Shown here: piece after piece, positions 1 through 10,554 of the stretch
How the letters are laid out: every line of letters begins with the position of its first letter
Position numbering within the stretch: position 1 is the stretch's first letter
Origin: Psettodes erumei
Lineage: Eukaryota > Chordata > Actinopteri > Pleuronectiformes > Psettodidae
Direction of reading: 5' to 3'
Assembly: GCA_016785225.1 (NCBI GenBank)
Contig: JAFBJZ010000772.1
Span: 2,604,001-2,668,000 of the forward strand
DNA: 64,000 bases
The notes under the pieces: generated by a model
Database searches by the model: none
What the model was told of the DNA's origin: nothing
The model's input: only the letters and a program-made list of their open reading frames with translations
Program-made: the position numbers and the translations under genes

Positions 1-955
1 AATAAGTCTCAGAGATGAAGCAATGTGCATGCAGGACAGAGGTCCATAAATTAGCCAGGTGTTATTCAAGTGTTAAGTTTATTTGTGTTATCTCATTTTC
101 AAAGCATGATGCCTCCTTTTTTCATCAACAGTATTCATGTGACTGTATGAAGTAAAAGTGAACTGATTATTTTCAGCCATCAAAATACTGTACATAAAGA
201 ACCCTCTTCCCAAACACTGCAGCTCATGAGGGTGAATGAACATCATACATTTCCTCCAACCATATAAATTGTTCTTAACATTACTTTCTCCCAATTTGAC
301 CCAATCATTTCAATAAAAGCATGCCATTTACAGATACATGCCAATCTTTTCCTGTGCTGCACATCTTAAAAGCAGAGTACAAGTACCTTAACCCAACACC
401 CTTTTGCACATGAGGTCACTCATTGCTGATAATTACAACATCTGTAATTTCCTTTCTTAATGTGCTATACATCAAGGCTGAACTTTACCAAGCTTGACAT
501 GTCAATCTGTTCCATGTATTTCCATTTGCATTAGTGACTTTGAATGACATTTAAGTCTAATAAACATTGCTACAAGCCTGTCACTGCCCACTTATCCAAC
601 ACCTGAGATTTTGCAAGAGATTTTAGTCATTGATTACTAAGTGTGTGGAAATGTAATGCAAGTGTATTCATGCATATTTAAAACATCAATAATGAGTCCA
701 TGTTATTACTAAGTCAATTACTGCTTTTTCGTTTAAATGGGGGAAAAATGGTGCCAAGATTTGAGAAAGCCATAATATCTACATCAGGGCATTTGTTTGA
801 TTAATTATGTAAAAATGTGACAGCACTTCTTTTTTTACCTGCACTGTATATTTCAGATGTTTCAGATCAGCATAGCTTTGTAAATTGTGAAGAAAATAAA
901 ACAATGGTTCTGTAGAGTTTTATACATTTAAACAGGACATTTATGCACCATTGCC
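1..955. other. AT-rich non-coding sequence
   Basis: No exon, RNA gene or dispersed repeat is recognised. The only structured site is a perfect 12-bp palindrome at 494-505 (TTGACATGTCAA), which contains the ACATGT core described for Iroquois/TALE homeodomains. The part from about 460 to 820 has few homopolymer runs and may belong to a conserved element, but nothing decides this from one sequence. Confidence 0.6.
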
Positions 956-1380
956 AATAGGGATTTTTTAACAGTTTGATTAAATGCTTTAATCAATCAC
1001 AATCCCAGCCTGTTTATTAATCACTTTATCAAGCAGTTGATGCATTGCTGCTTTTAATGGACTCCATTTATTTTGATTTCCCCTCTCTTCATCTTATCGA
1101 AAGGGCTCTCCCAATCGCGACAGATAAAAAAGGGGGATGCGAGAATGGCTGGCTGTAGAGGCAAGAGCTCAGACAAGCCAGTCCCTTAACTTCATTACAA
1201 TCACTCTGCTCAGACTTAACCAATTTATTAGGGGCAATATGTGCCCAGAGCAATGGCTAGGTAAGCCACATAGCTTAGCTCAGATAAACAGGCACCCATT
1301 CATTTGTCTCTTTGCCTGACACCCTGGTGATGTATGATCCTAATAAGATTAATATCCCCTGGATCCCCCCCCCTTAGTTC
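956..1380. promoter_or_regulatory. CNE-like island with long homeodomain-type palindrome
   Basis: Compared with its flanks this stretch has mixed composition, retained CpGs (the CAATCGCGAC region near 1112) and many TTAAT/ATTA words. At 976-996 two 9-bp arms, TTGATTAAA and TTTAATCAA, flank a TGC centre and form a 21-bp inverted repeat with two outward-facing GATTA/TAATC cores. No frame is open and coding-like. Paired TAATC sites are typical targets of homeodomain dimers, so an enhancer-type role is inferred. A multi-species alignment would decide. Confidence 0.4.
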
Positions 1381-2059
1381 CTGCATGCATCTTTTAATGC
1401 TGCTCTTCAAAAATCGAAGGCTATTTTTAATCTTCTATGTTGTAAGAAGTTGAAGTATAAATATAGAAGTTTGGATTACTACTTCAATCCAATATTACAC
1501 TTGAGAACTATATGTTGCCACTAACAACAGCTTATTGTTACTCTTGAACTATGAATTAATGTTCCTCCCTCCCATGAAGGTGGTTGCAAACTAATTTCTA
1601 AAACAGAAGCATCTTCCACAATTACATATCAAGTTTTGGTTGTATACAATAATGTTATTCATTAACAGTAATCCATCTCCTTTTAAGCCCTCACCAAGCC
1701 AAGCCCACGACATACAGCCCAACTGATGCAGCCTGTTCTTTGGGTTCACACACAGACTTTCTGTCTCACCCATGTTTCCCCATGTCTGCCCTTCAGCTTT
1801 TCCTCTACTCTCCATTGTGCTCTAAAAAGCCATTGTCTGCATCATTTGAAACTCTGTTAGCTGTTTCGAGGCAGCAGTGAAAAACATGAGAGTGCACAGG
1901 TTTGGAACGTTGAATAGAAAATTGTACTTAAGTGGTCTTCTCTTGCCCATCACCTCTACCCTCTACCCTCCTCCACATGAGAAGGGCTGCTGGGGTGGGC
2001 TGGAAGGGGAAGCCAGCAGGGCAATAGCAAACTTGAAAGCAGCCAACGTTTGCAGCACT
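1381..2059. other. Non-coding background
   Basis: AT-rich, with no recognised gene or repeat. One perfect MEF2-type site (CTATTTTTAA) lies at 1421-1430; a site this short in AT-rich DNA can be chance. A C9 homopolymer ends just before this block (about 1366-1374). Confidence 0.6.
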
Positions 2060-2245
2060 CTTGAAAAACAAGCATTTCACACCTGAAGCCTTTCATGCAA
2101 GGCCTCGAGGCATCCCCTTCAAGGCATTTAATTGGCTATTGCTTCAGAGCTCACTCAACGCGCCCATTATGGTGAGGCGACAAGCAGCCAAGTATGTCGA
2201 ATGAAAAGGGTCCTTCTCCCAGATGGGCCTTGTGGTATTAAAAAC
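2060..2245. promoter_or_regulatory. CNE-like island
   Basis: Balanced composition with CpGs retained around 2107, 2160 and 2177, in a setting where CpG is otherwise scarce. A perfect 10-bp palindrome, GCCTCGAGGC, lies at 2102-2111 and is framed by ATGC and CAT. The TTTAATTGGCTATTG segment near 2128 combines a homeodomain-like and a CCAAT-type word. Regulatory function is inferred from texture only. Confidence 0.33.
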
Positions 2246-4103
2246 TGCCTGATCACTTCTTGCTGTTGACTGGCAGAGGTAATTCAGATGTACACATATC
2301 TACAAATACATAGTATGAAAAGAGTGAACTGCAGAGGAGTGCCAAAAGACTGGCCTTCACACTTTCTTTCAAATACAGGATGTAGTCACATAGATTGTAA
2401 TATGCAGAGATCATGCTGTGATACTGATGTGTGTATATGATATGAAGCAAAGCGCATACAGATCAGCACAAACTTACTCTACAGCAGATAGCTGTTTTGA
2501 TAAATGGCACTCAGCATTAGCATCCCGTTCATCAATGATGACATGTGAACAAGCCTTGGTTACTATCAACTGGTAAACACATAAAAACACCCTGCAGCAT
2601 GCCTTCAAACATCAGACACTTTGATCATTTCCAGTTTTTTAAATGAAGGCATTTGTAGCTCTTCTCAACATATATTTCATGCTTTAATCTCAGCCCTGGG
2701 AAGCAAGGCTCTAGGATATGATGCTCCACTTTTGTTTGGCAGTTCTACCTTAAAAGATATGGTCTTTTTTCCTTCCCTATGCCATCTGCCATCTGAAGTT
2801 TCACCCATATCAGCCTAAGGCATTGGAACCCTCACTGGCAATGTTTTCGAGGGCACCCTGACTCCCCATGGATGGACAGCCTTGGGGAAACCAGATAAAG
2901 TAGGTGTTTAGTCTCTGGGCCGCTGATGAGGAAGGGATTGGCTTTGAGCTGGGTTGGGACTCATGGGAAATCTGGCGTGCAAACTAATTATGTTGTGCTG
3001 CCAAACTGCCTGTGATTACAAAATGGAGAGGCAGTGAAGGTGGAGCTTATACTTTATCAATTGCCCTACTATTTATTTGAAAAAGAAAACAGCTAAAACA
3101 AATGAGATTATTTAATTTTTTGTATAATGACACAAATTAAATTATGAATATGAACTGTATGAGTGAGGTGGAAGGATAATAAAAAATAAACTCCATAAAT
3201 CCCATAAAGGAAAATAAAATAGACCAACATCACTTCTGAGAGTTCCTGAGATTTAAAACTTGTGTCACTTGAGAAAGCTAAATTCTCAGGATGGTTCAGT
3301 AACAGCAAATACCTAATTACTTCTTCTATGTTTCCCCACCTGCCTGTCACACTTTTGGAGAAAGCCACTTAAAAAACAGGTTAGTTCACAAATTATCTGC
3401 TATATTTGTATTAACGCCTCAGCTGGTGGCACAGACAGCCCCTGAAGATAAGCACCAGGCAAATCATTAAAGGTACAATGGTCTGCTGGTCTACTTCCTT
3501 CAACATAAACCAAATCAAATTTCAGACATAGCAACTGAATATTTGTACACTAAAACACACAAAATAAAAATTGAGTTTGTTTCAATTCATTTAAGTTTAG
3601 TTAAGATTGTGAAAATATTTGTCTAATTGCATTATTTATTTCATTCTAATGGTCCAGCTACAAAGTTTATCCTGGATTTAAAAGCTGAAAATTCAATATT
3701 TGTAGCGCTAACAGAAATAATTTAATGCTGTTATAGTCTTGGCACTGTACTTATATGTGTAGATCATCCTTTTTCCTTTTCATCTCAACCATCATCAACT
3801 CAGAAGAGGAATATTTGTCAAGGCCAGAATGACAGTACACATCATCTTTTAAAATAACTTCACTTATTCCTTGTCCCTCACTCATTCACTACTCTGATAG
3901 AGGACTCAGTGGCTTGTGGGTTAAAAAAAGGAAGTGATTTTATAAGGGAACCGTAGGCACAGTCATGGATCTAATCATCAAGGGGGGATCCAGGTAACAT
4001 CAGTCAGTGACATGGAGCAACATGATATCAGGCACAGAATAGATCACTGTCTGTGTGGTATACATAGCAGCACTCTTCCGGAGACCTCATCCTTCAAAGG
4101 GGC
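2246..4103. other. Non-coding background with one possible CNE
   Basis: Mostly AT-rich without recognised genes. The part at 2820-3060 is richer in GC, has few simple repeats, and carries a clean AAACTAATTATG homeodomain-type word near 2980, so it may be another conserved element. The rest (2246-2819, 3061-4103) shows nothing I can name. Confidence 0.5.
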
Positions 4104-4245
4104 AAACTGGTTGTGGTTAGGGAACTGAACTGGGGACAAGAGGGCTGAAGGTTCAATATCTCCAGTCAGACACTGAGCAAGATACTTAACCTGGGCTGCT
4201 TCGATGAACATCCCAACTAATAAATAGATGGCATATAAAATGTCA
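4104..4245 (+). mobile_element. tRNA-derived SINE, degenerate, teleost type
   Basis: The unit starts with a tRNA-like head: GGTTAGGGAACTGA near 4115 fills the A-box position, and GGTTCAATATC at 4150-4160 fits an RNA polymerase III B-box with few mismatches. It is followed at 4174-4191 by a TGAGCAAG-ATACTTAACC domain, very close to the conserved central/3' segment of teleost SINEs. An A/T-rich tail with AATAAATAG and CATATAAAA follows. SINEs are non-autonomous and move with LINE machinery. The copy is diverged and no clear target-site duplication was found. Confidence 0.6.
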
Positions 4246-5020
4246 GCACATGCCAGCAGATAGGAGCACTGCAATAATAATACATAGTGTATGCTAAGAC
4301 CCTGGATATCATAACATACGTGGTCTTGATTTATATACAGTAGGACATATTTCCTTGAATACATCATCACATATAATATATTATAACTCAAACTGGAATT
4401 ACTACTGCACAATTAATTCTGACAATAAATAAAAATGTGATTACTTCTTTAGAGTTATTAATTCCTTTGTCATTTTTTTATTTATAGTGTTTAATTTGTT
4501 TTATGTTTCATTATTCTGAATACATTTCTTCTTTTGTTACTGAGACTGAGAGACCTCTTCAAAATAGTTTCCTTTTTTATGTAATTATTTTGTCATATCT
4601 TGTGATATCTGTCTGGTTCTATTCAGAGATTTAAGAGATTTGAGCTGCATTTATGTATGAAAAGTGGCTTAGAAAAAATGCATTATTACCTGTTATTGTA
4701 TTTATCATGTAAACTTCTTGTCTAGTATCTGATGATTAAACCCTTGAGTCAGGTATAGTCTCTTTTCTGTACCTTGGTTCTCAAGTTTCTGTCCAGTGTT
4801 CACAGAGCAAAGCGAGAAAAATCAATACACCAACAGGACAGCTAGTCTCAGAGGATTTCACTTTGGATTAAGAATAGGGGGGAAGAATGCAATACTGAGA
4901 TTGCATTATGACATTATTATCAAAATCCTCATTGATTACTGATGTGTAAAAATACAGGTAATCCTACAAGTAGTAATTGAAATGAAATCCAGCTGCTCGA
5001 CTGGGAATGATAGCCAATGA
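4246..5020. other. Non-coding background
   Basis: AT-rich sequence with T-runs between 4440 and 4600. No gene, RNA or known repeat recognised. Confidence 0.6.
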
Positions 5021-5400
5021 CATGACATTAAGCGACGTGAGACAAGGGGCAGTGGTTTAAGTGATCTGGCAGGCAGTACGATGCCCTCCTGTCAGGATCG
5101 ATCAGTCCTGCTGAAATTTAGAGCAACACTCTAAATTGGTCTTAATGGTGTGTTTCATCCTCCAGTCTCCTCCACACATTGACTAGGAGCCAGTGTCCTT
5201 CATCACACCGGGTTCCTGCCCTCGCTTTCAATCTGGGCATACCACTGATCTCTGCTCTCTGAGGAGAGAGAGCAAATCAGGCCAGAGGCACCCACAGCAT
5301 TGAGTGGCTTACATCCCACTTCCAATAGTCAGGGAGGTTCCCCTTTTAAGGCACTAAAATAGGCTGCAAAAAAGCCCCAAGCCCCTACTGTGTGCCAAGC
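5021..5400. promoter_or_regulatory. CNE-like island
   Basis: A block of balanced composition with several CpGs (for example GACGTG-like near 5035 and AGTACGATG near 5077), an inverted pair TTTAGAGCA / ACTCTAAATTG around 5117-5137, and no simple repeats. No frame shows coding character. Inferred to be a candidate regulatory element. Confidence 0.33.
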
Positions 5401-6265
5401 AATTTTCTGATCTGATCATAATCTACATCTTAGGTATCTGAATTATCAAATGACATGGAAGAGCATACACAGAGTCAACATTATGAACTAACTGTGTGGC
5501 AGCAGCTTCTGTCTCAATCTTTAATGGGGTAGGGGCACAAAAAAGAAATAACCCCTCTATGCCCCTCTCACACTCTGCTGGAAAGTAATCTGCTTACATC
5601 ATTAGGCTAAGCTCTTTGAAACAAATTACCAGATGTTGTGTTCCCATTTCTCTCATCTATTTGTCAGCATTTTAAAATACTCCACCATTTTTCCTCACTA
5701 GCGCCCCCTCCTCTCCAACACCTCCACACAATGAGGCCATTTGCAAATAACAACCATTGGTAAAAAAAGAAATGTTCTGTCCGCTTTTCACAACCTCCCT
5801 ATCTGATTCTGTTTGTGTCCATCCATTTTTTGACTGATCCTGTCATGTAGCGGTTAATAACCTGAGCAGAAATGAAGGAAATACCAGGAAAAAGAAGAAT
5901 GAGCTGAAGCAATTGAGGTCCCCCACCCGTGGTTGCACTTGGTGGGGATTTTTGAGTTTGAGTTTAGCTTATCACATTATAACCCATTTAGAGATAAAGA
6001 CACGTCCGTGCGCTTATTATAACTCTGTAGCATGCTGAGTATGCAAACAAATATTTCAATCCATCTCCCTTTTAGATGTTTCTAAGAGCAGATGTAACAT
6101 TGACTCTAAAGTCAATAGAGATGAATTAGGCAATGTGTGAAGTGTCCTTGAACACTTTTAAATTGTACTTTTGATGTTTATATATGCATTTTTTTTTATT
6201 TCTTGACATTCTCACAAAATAATGAATATTGTTTTTCCAAATTACAAAAATACATCTAGGACAGG
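5401..6265. other. Non-coding background
   Basis: No gene or repeat recognised before the ATT microsatellite. Two GCGCCCCC-type and GTCCGTGCG-type CpG words (near 5701 and 6005) are isolated. Confidence 0.55.
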
Positions 6266-6364
<99 letters not shown>

Positions 6365-6365
6365 T
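6266..6365 (+). repeat. (ATT)33 microsatellite
   Basis: About 100 bp of uninterrupted ATT trinucleotide repeat. Imperfect ATTATTATC continues near 6401-6420. A poly-tyrosine reading through it is an artefact of the repeat. Perfect tracts this long are usually highly polymorphic in length and are prone to assembly error. Confidence 0.97.
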
Positions 6366-9300
6366 CATGTACATCTTTAATAATGCCATCTCTTATGGAT
6401 CATTATTATTATCATTACTATTTTTATGTCTGGTTTAGAATTTTTATTTTGTAATACTTTGTACTGTTTTAGTTTTTGCTAACTAAACTGCCTGTCTTTC
6501 TGTTTGGTGTGAAAAACTCCGCTGCAACACACTGTGTACAATTAAAATCTATGAATTAAATGTAAGCTTGACATTTAGTCTGTGTGGGGACAGTGGCAGT
6601 AAAGTAGAGAATTCAGCCTTGACAATACAACCTAGAATTTTTAAAGAAAAAGCTGTGTGCAACAAAGCAGAAATACCGTCCGCCTGGCCCTGACCTTATT
6701 TCCTTGACACACAGAAGAATACATAAACAGAAATATACTTTAAAATCAAATTGCTTGTGTATTTGCCTCTTATCAACAGCCTGGCAGCAATTGTGATTCA
6801 TAGCAGTCATTTAAGTGATAATGCACTCATTCACTACACTAACAAACACATACCTCCTGGTTATCTTTGTGTCAGCGTCGTTGCAATGCTAGTTGCCAAA
6901 CAGGAGGCAGAAAACTCAAGATGGTGTTGATTGATAAATTGACAGGTTAATTTTCAGATGGATAATGAGAGTAAGACCCTGAAAGATGGTTGAGAGAAGT
7001 CTCTGGCCCTTTGCTCTACCTTGGATGCAGTGCCATCTATCTATTACTGGTAGAACCGCAACTAGGACCGGGTACACTCAGGCCCTGCCAAATGTTAATA
7101 CTGTCTTAGGTTAAATGAGGTCTCAGGCTTTATGTCTGTATTTCCATGTTATTTTTTCCTCAGAACACACTAACCATAGCTTCACAGTGAATTAGTCCAA
7201 TTCAATTGATATTCAATTTGAACCATGACTTTTACATGTAACTATTGAAAAACTAAATAATACTTGAAAAAATATTTGTTTTCACATAAAAATATTCAAC
7301 AACAACCTGCAAATACTTTGTAAGCAATCTACAGTTAATTTAGTAATTTATTGTAATTTTAAAGGAAAAATATACTGTTAAATATAGAAATTCTTAACCT
7401 TTAGTTTACATCTACAAAGTGTGCAACTCATTCATATATTTATAGTTCATCATTTCGGACACTTCTCTTCAACATATGTTGAACAATATCATAGATTATA
7501 ATTTTGGAGAAAAATGTCATTTTCTATGGTTGCAATTAGCAAAACTGCTTGTGAATGGTTATTAAAAAAACTCGACGATCCAACTCTGGAGCTTAATTAG
7601 AGGGCAAACTGTTACAATGGAAGAAAGGGTTTAACTAGAGGTTAGAAGGGTTTCTATATCTTACACACATTTCTACTGCTTGTCACTGCAATGTGCCAAG
7701 TCTGCAAGCACTCTAATTAAGTCTCCACCACCGTTACTATACACATGAATCAGCATACAACGTTATGCTAATCAAATGCCACCATTTTACTTTCAGACCT
7801 AATGCCCATTATTTCTATCTTGTCAACTGTACCTATTAGTGAATTTGTGTGCATCTTTATTTAATAGGGTAGACGTGTAGAAGAGCATCATTCACCATCA
7901 TGTTAGTATGACAATGACAAGATAATGAGAATTACTGAATATGATGTTGCAATGAAAAACTGCAAATCACTGATAATATTACCAAATCAGTTATGTTAAC
8001 TTCATATAAATTGTTACCTCGGCAGCTAAATGTAATTACCTTTCCATACTGTAGTATAACGGGACAGAAAGATGACCCAATTTATTAATTTTTTTTCATT
8101 GGCTCATTTGTAGTGAAGCTTCAAGAGACCCTGGTCCCTTTTGGATATGCCTCGACTGAATTTTCTGGCAACTCATTTCCTTTGCTGTCTCCAAACAGTG
8201 AGGTAGTTGGATGGGGAAATGTTTTAAAATGTATCATCTAGCAAACAATTAATCTGAAAATCTATGCAGAATTTGACATTATAAAATTTTATGTTTTTAT
8301 TATCCGGTTACAGGGTGGAGCAAATAATCTTATACTTTCCAGGCTGTTTTTACTTTGTTTCAAAATGTTATGTTTCTCCTTTGATTTTATCTAAATAAGT
8401 TTAATATGTCCAGCCTTGAAACGAGCACACAAGGAGGAACAATTCACATGTTGCACAATAACAGAGCCTCGCTCTCTATGTAAGTGCTTCAGAGAAGCCG
8501 AGGTGCAGCTCTGATGAGTGCAATGTTTGATGATATGACCACGACCATGAAAGAGGACAACTCTGTGTTGCCATGGATGCAAAAACAGAAGAAGTTTACT
8601 GTAAAATATACAATATTCTGCATTTATAACAATACATTTTAGAATTATGATTAGTATCATTATAAATATGTATAGTTATTAATATTAGCAAATCCTTAAA
8701 TTTAGGGTCCAAAAAAATTTAACTGCACAGTTGTTTCATTTGTTCAAACAGGAAAAAAGGTTTTTGCTGTACTCAAAACATATGTCTCATTCACTGTAAA
8801 TTTAACAGCTCATAGTAACACCTCAAACTCTGCATTGATCTATTTTATAATACAAGGGCTCACTGTAAATCAAATCGCAACCTAACTAATCGTAACTAAA
8901 ACCAAAACATCTATGAAAAGACCCAAACAAGCTGCATAACAATTTAAATTCTGGTATGCACATCAGTATTGTCACAACCATTTTCTTATTTTGGGTTTTG
9001 TCATGAATTACCAGTTTTGAGGAGAAGAATTCTGTTGATTACCAGTGGCCACATGGTCACAACTAGGGTTGCCTCACTCCTCCCATTCATTTGAACAGGG
9101 CTCTGAGCTCTGACAGACACCACAAGAACGAAAGGAAAGGTGCATAGGACAAATCTTGGGGGATTCACCCCATCTGAGGCTCCAAAGCACCCAACAGCTT
9201 GATCCCATGTCACTCCAAGGGCATGGCTTGGCTTTCCCTTGGTTTGCCTTTGAAATCTAAACGTTTAATTGTGGTCAATGAAAAGGGTTCAAGCAAATGA

Positions 9301-9370
9301 ATGGTTGAAGAATATGAGTGAAGGGAGGGGCTACCTCTGAGTGTCAGGCTGTAAAATGAGTATACATAAA
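6366..9370. other. Non-coding background
   Basis: About 3 kb without recognisable genes. The part at 7560-7830 has a CNE-like texture: AGCTTAATTAGAG near 7590, CTCTAATTAAGTC near 7712, and a perfect POU octamer ATGCTAAT at 7765-7772. The remainder is AT-rich, with runs such as 7220-7420 showing nothing definable. Confidence 0.5.
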
Positions 9371-9870
9371 AAGCAGGAGGGTGAAAAAAAATCAAGAGGG
9401 AATAATGAAATTAGGGATGGGGTTAGAGAGAAAAAGAGACCAAGTGCTGGAGAACTTGAAGCACTGACCCCTATCGTCCATGGTGAAAAGCAAGAGATTA
9501 GAAAGTGTTTCATGCTAATTTCCATGGAGATTTCTGTAATTTCTCAAAAATTACTGCTTCCCGCTTTGATTTGTCCATACTGCTTGGCCCCCTGCTAGTG
9601 TTGCCGGGGTGGTCTGCTCTATCATGTCTCTGCTCTCATGGGCCCCTCGATGGCCCCTCACTGCAGCCAGCCGTCGTGAGATTACTGAAGCGGTGCTGAC
9701 GTCTCTATCAGCTCGCGCCACCGTTGTGCCCTCTCCCAACCCCCCCACCATCACCCGATCCCTTCCCCTCAGCCAAGCTTCCTTTCTGCCCACCCACCCA
9801 CCAATCCACCCCCAGTGCAAAGTCTCACAGATCTGTCAGATGATGGCTTCATTGGGTTGCACCACTCCCT
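9371..9870. promoter_or_regulatory. CNE-like island with CpG-rich core
   Basis: A perfect POU octamer, ATGCTAAT (9512-9519), abuts TTCCATGGAG. The core at about 9600-9735 keeps many CpGs (CCGTCGTGAG, GAAGCGGTG, GACGTC, GCTCGCGCC), unlike the CpG-poor surroundings. Several overlapping open frames exist on both strands because the stretch is C-rich and poor in stop codons, but none has a recognisable domain. The downstream part is a low-complexity CCCACCCACC tract (9731-9813). A regulatory role is inferred. Confidence 0.38.
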
Positions 9871-9950
9871 GCAAAATCATACCCGTCTTTTTACACTCCT
9901 TCATCCCATCCTCTCATCCCTCCTAGAAACCTGCGCCACAAGAAAAATCT

Positions 9951-9980
9951 CTACCCCCACCCCCACCCCCACCCCCCCAT
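9951..9980 (+). repeat. (CCCCCA)n tract with G-quadruplex potential on minus strand
   Basis: Four to five tandem CCCCCA units ending in C7. The complementary strand has four or more runs of five or more G separated by single T, a textbook intramolecular G-quadruplex arrangement. Confidence 0.85.
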
Positions 9981-10521
9981 TGCAGACTGCTTCACCTTTT
10001 GCTATCCCTCAGCCTTCTCTCTCTCTGCCTCATCCGGGTTTGTGCTTCTGCCTGCCACATCAAAGGAGAACCAGGGGTCACAGAGCCACAGGCATGGAAT
10101 ATAAATGCAGCCAACTGCGTGGCAGTATGGGAAATCAATCCTCTAAAGATAGCTCCATACACTTCATGAACCCATCATCAGTCTCTCATACATATAGTAG
10201 CATATAGGAATTTTTGTGGGCCTTTATGCAATACATACACTGTATGTTTAGTCTTAAACAAGTCTAAACAAGCACACTTTGCTATTATTTATTTTCAACA
10301 AAAATTTCCTTTGCAACATTTCTCAATCATATTCCACAGTGTATGGTTTTGTCAGAGTTTATTTACATAATGTACATGAACAAATTCTCCAAAAATCTCA
10401 ATACTCTTTAAAGATTTCTTTATATCTTGTTGAAAAAAAGTTATGATACCATATTAAAAAGTTGATGCTGATTCTATAAATATTTCCTAGTCACAAGCTA
10501 GAATATCCCTCTGTAAGAGTT

Positions 10522-10524
<3 letters not shown>

Positions 10525-10553
<29 letters not shown>
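10525..10553 (+). repeat. (GT)14 microsatellite
   Basis: 29 bp of perfect GT dinucleotide repeat. Confidence 0.95.

Positions 10554-10554
<1 letters not shown>

Noticed and set aside
6229..6438. Poly-tyrosine reading frame
   Set aside because: It is the translation of the (ATT)n microsatellite.
9551..10207. Several overlapping open frames on both strands
   Set aside because: C-rich low-complexity sequence lacks stops; Pro/Thr/Ser-rich translations have no recognisable domain.
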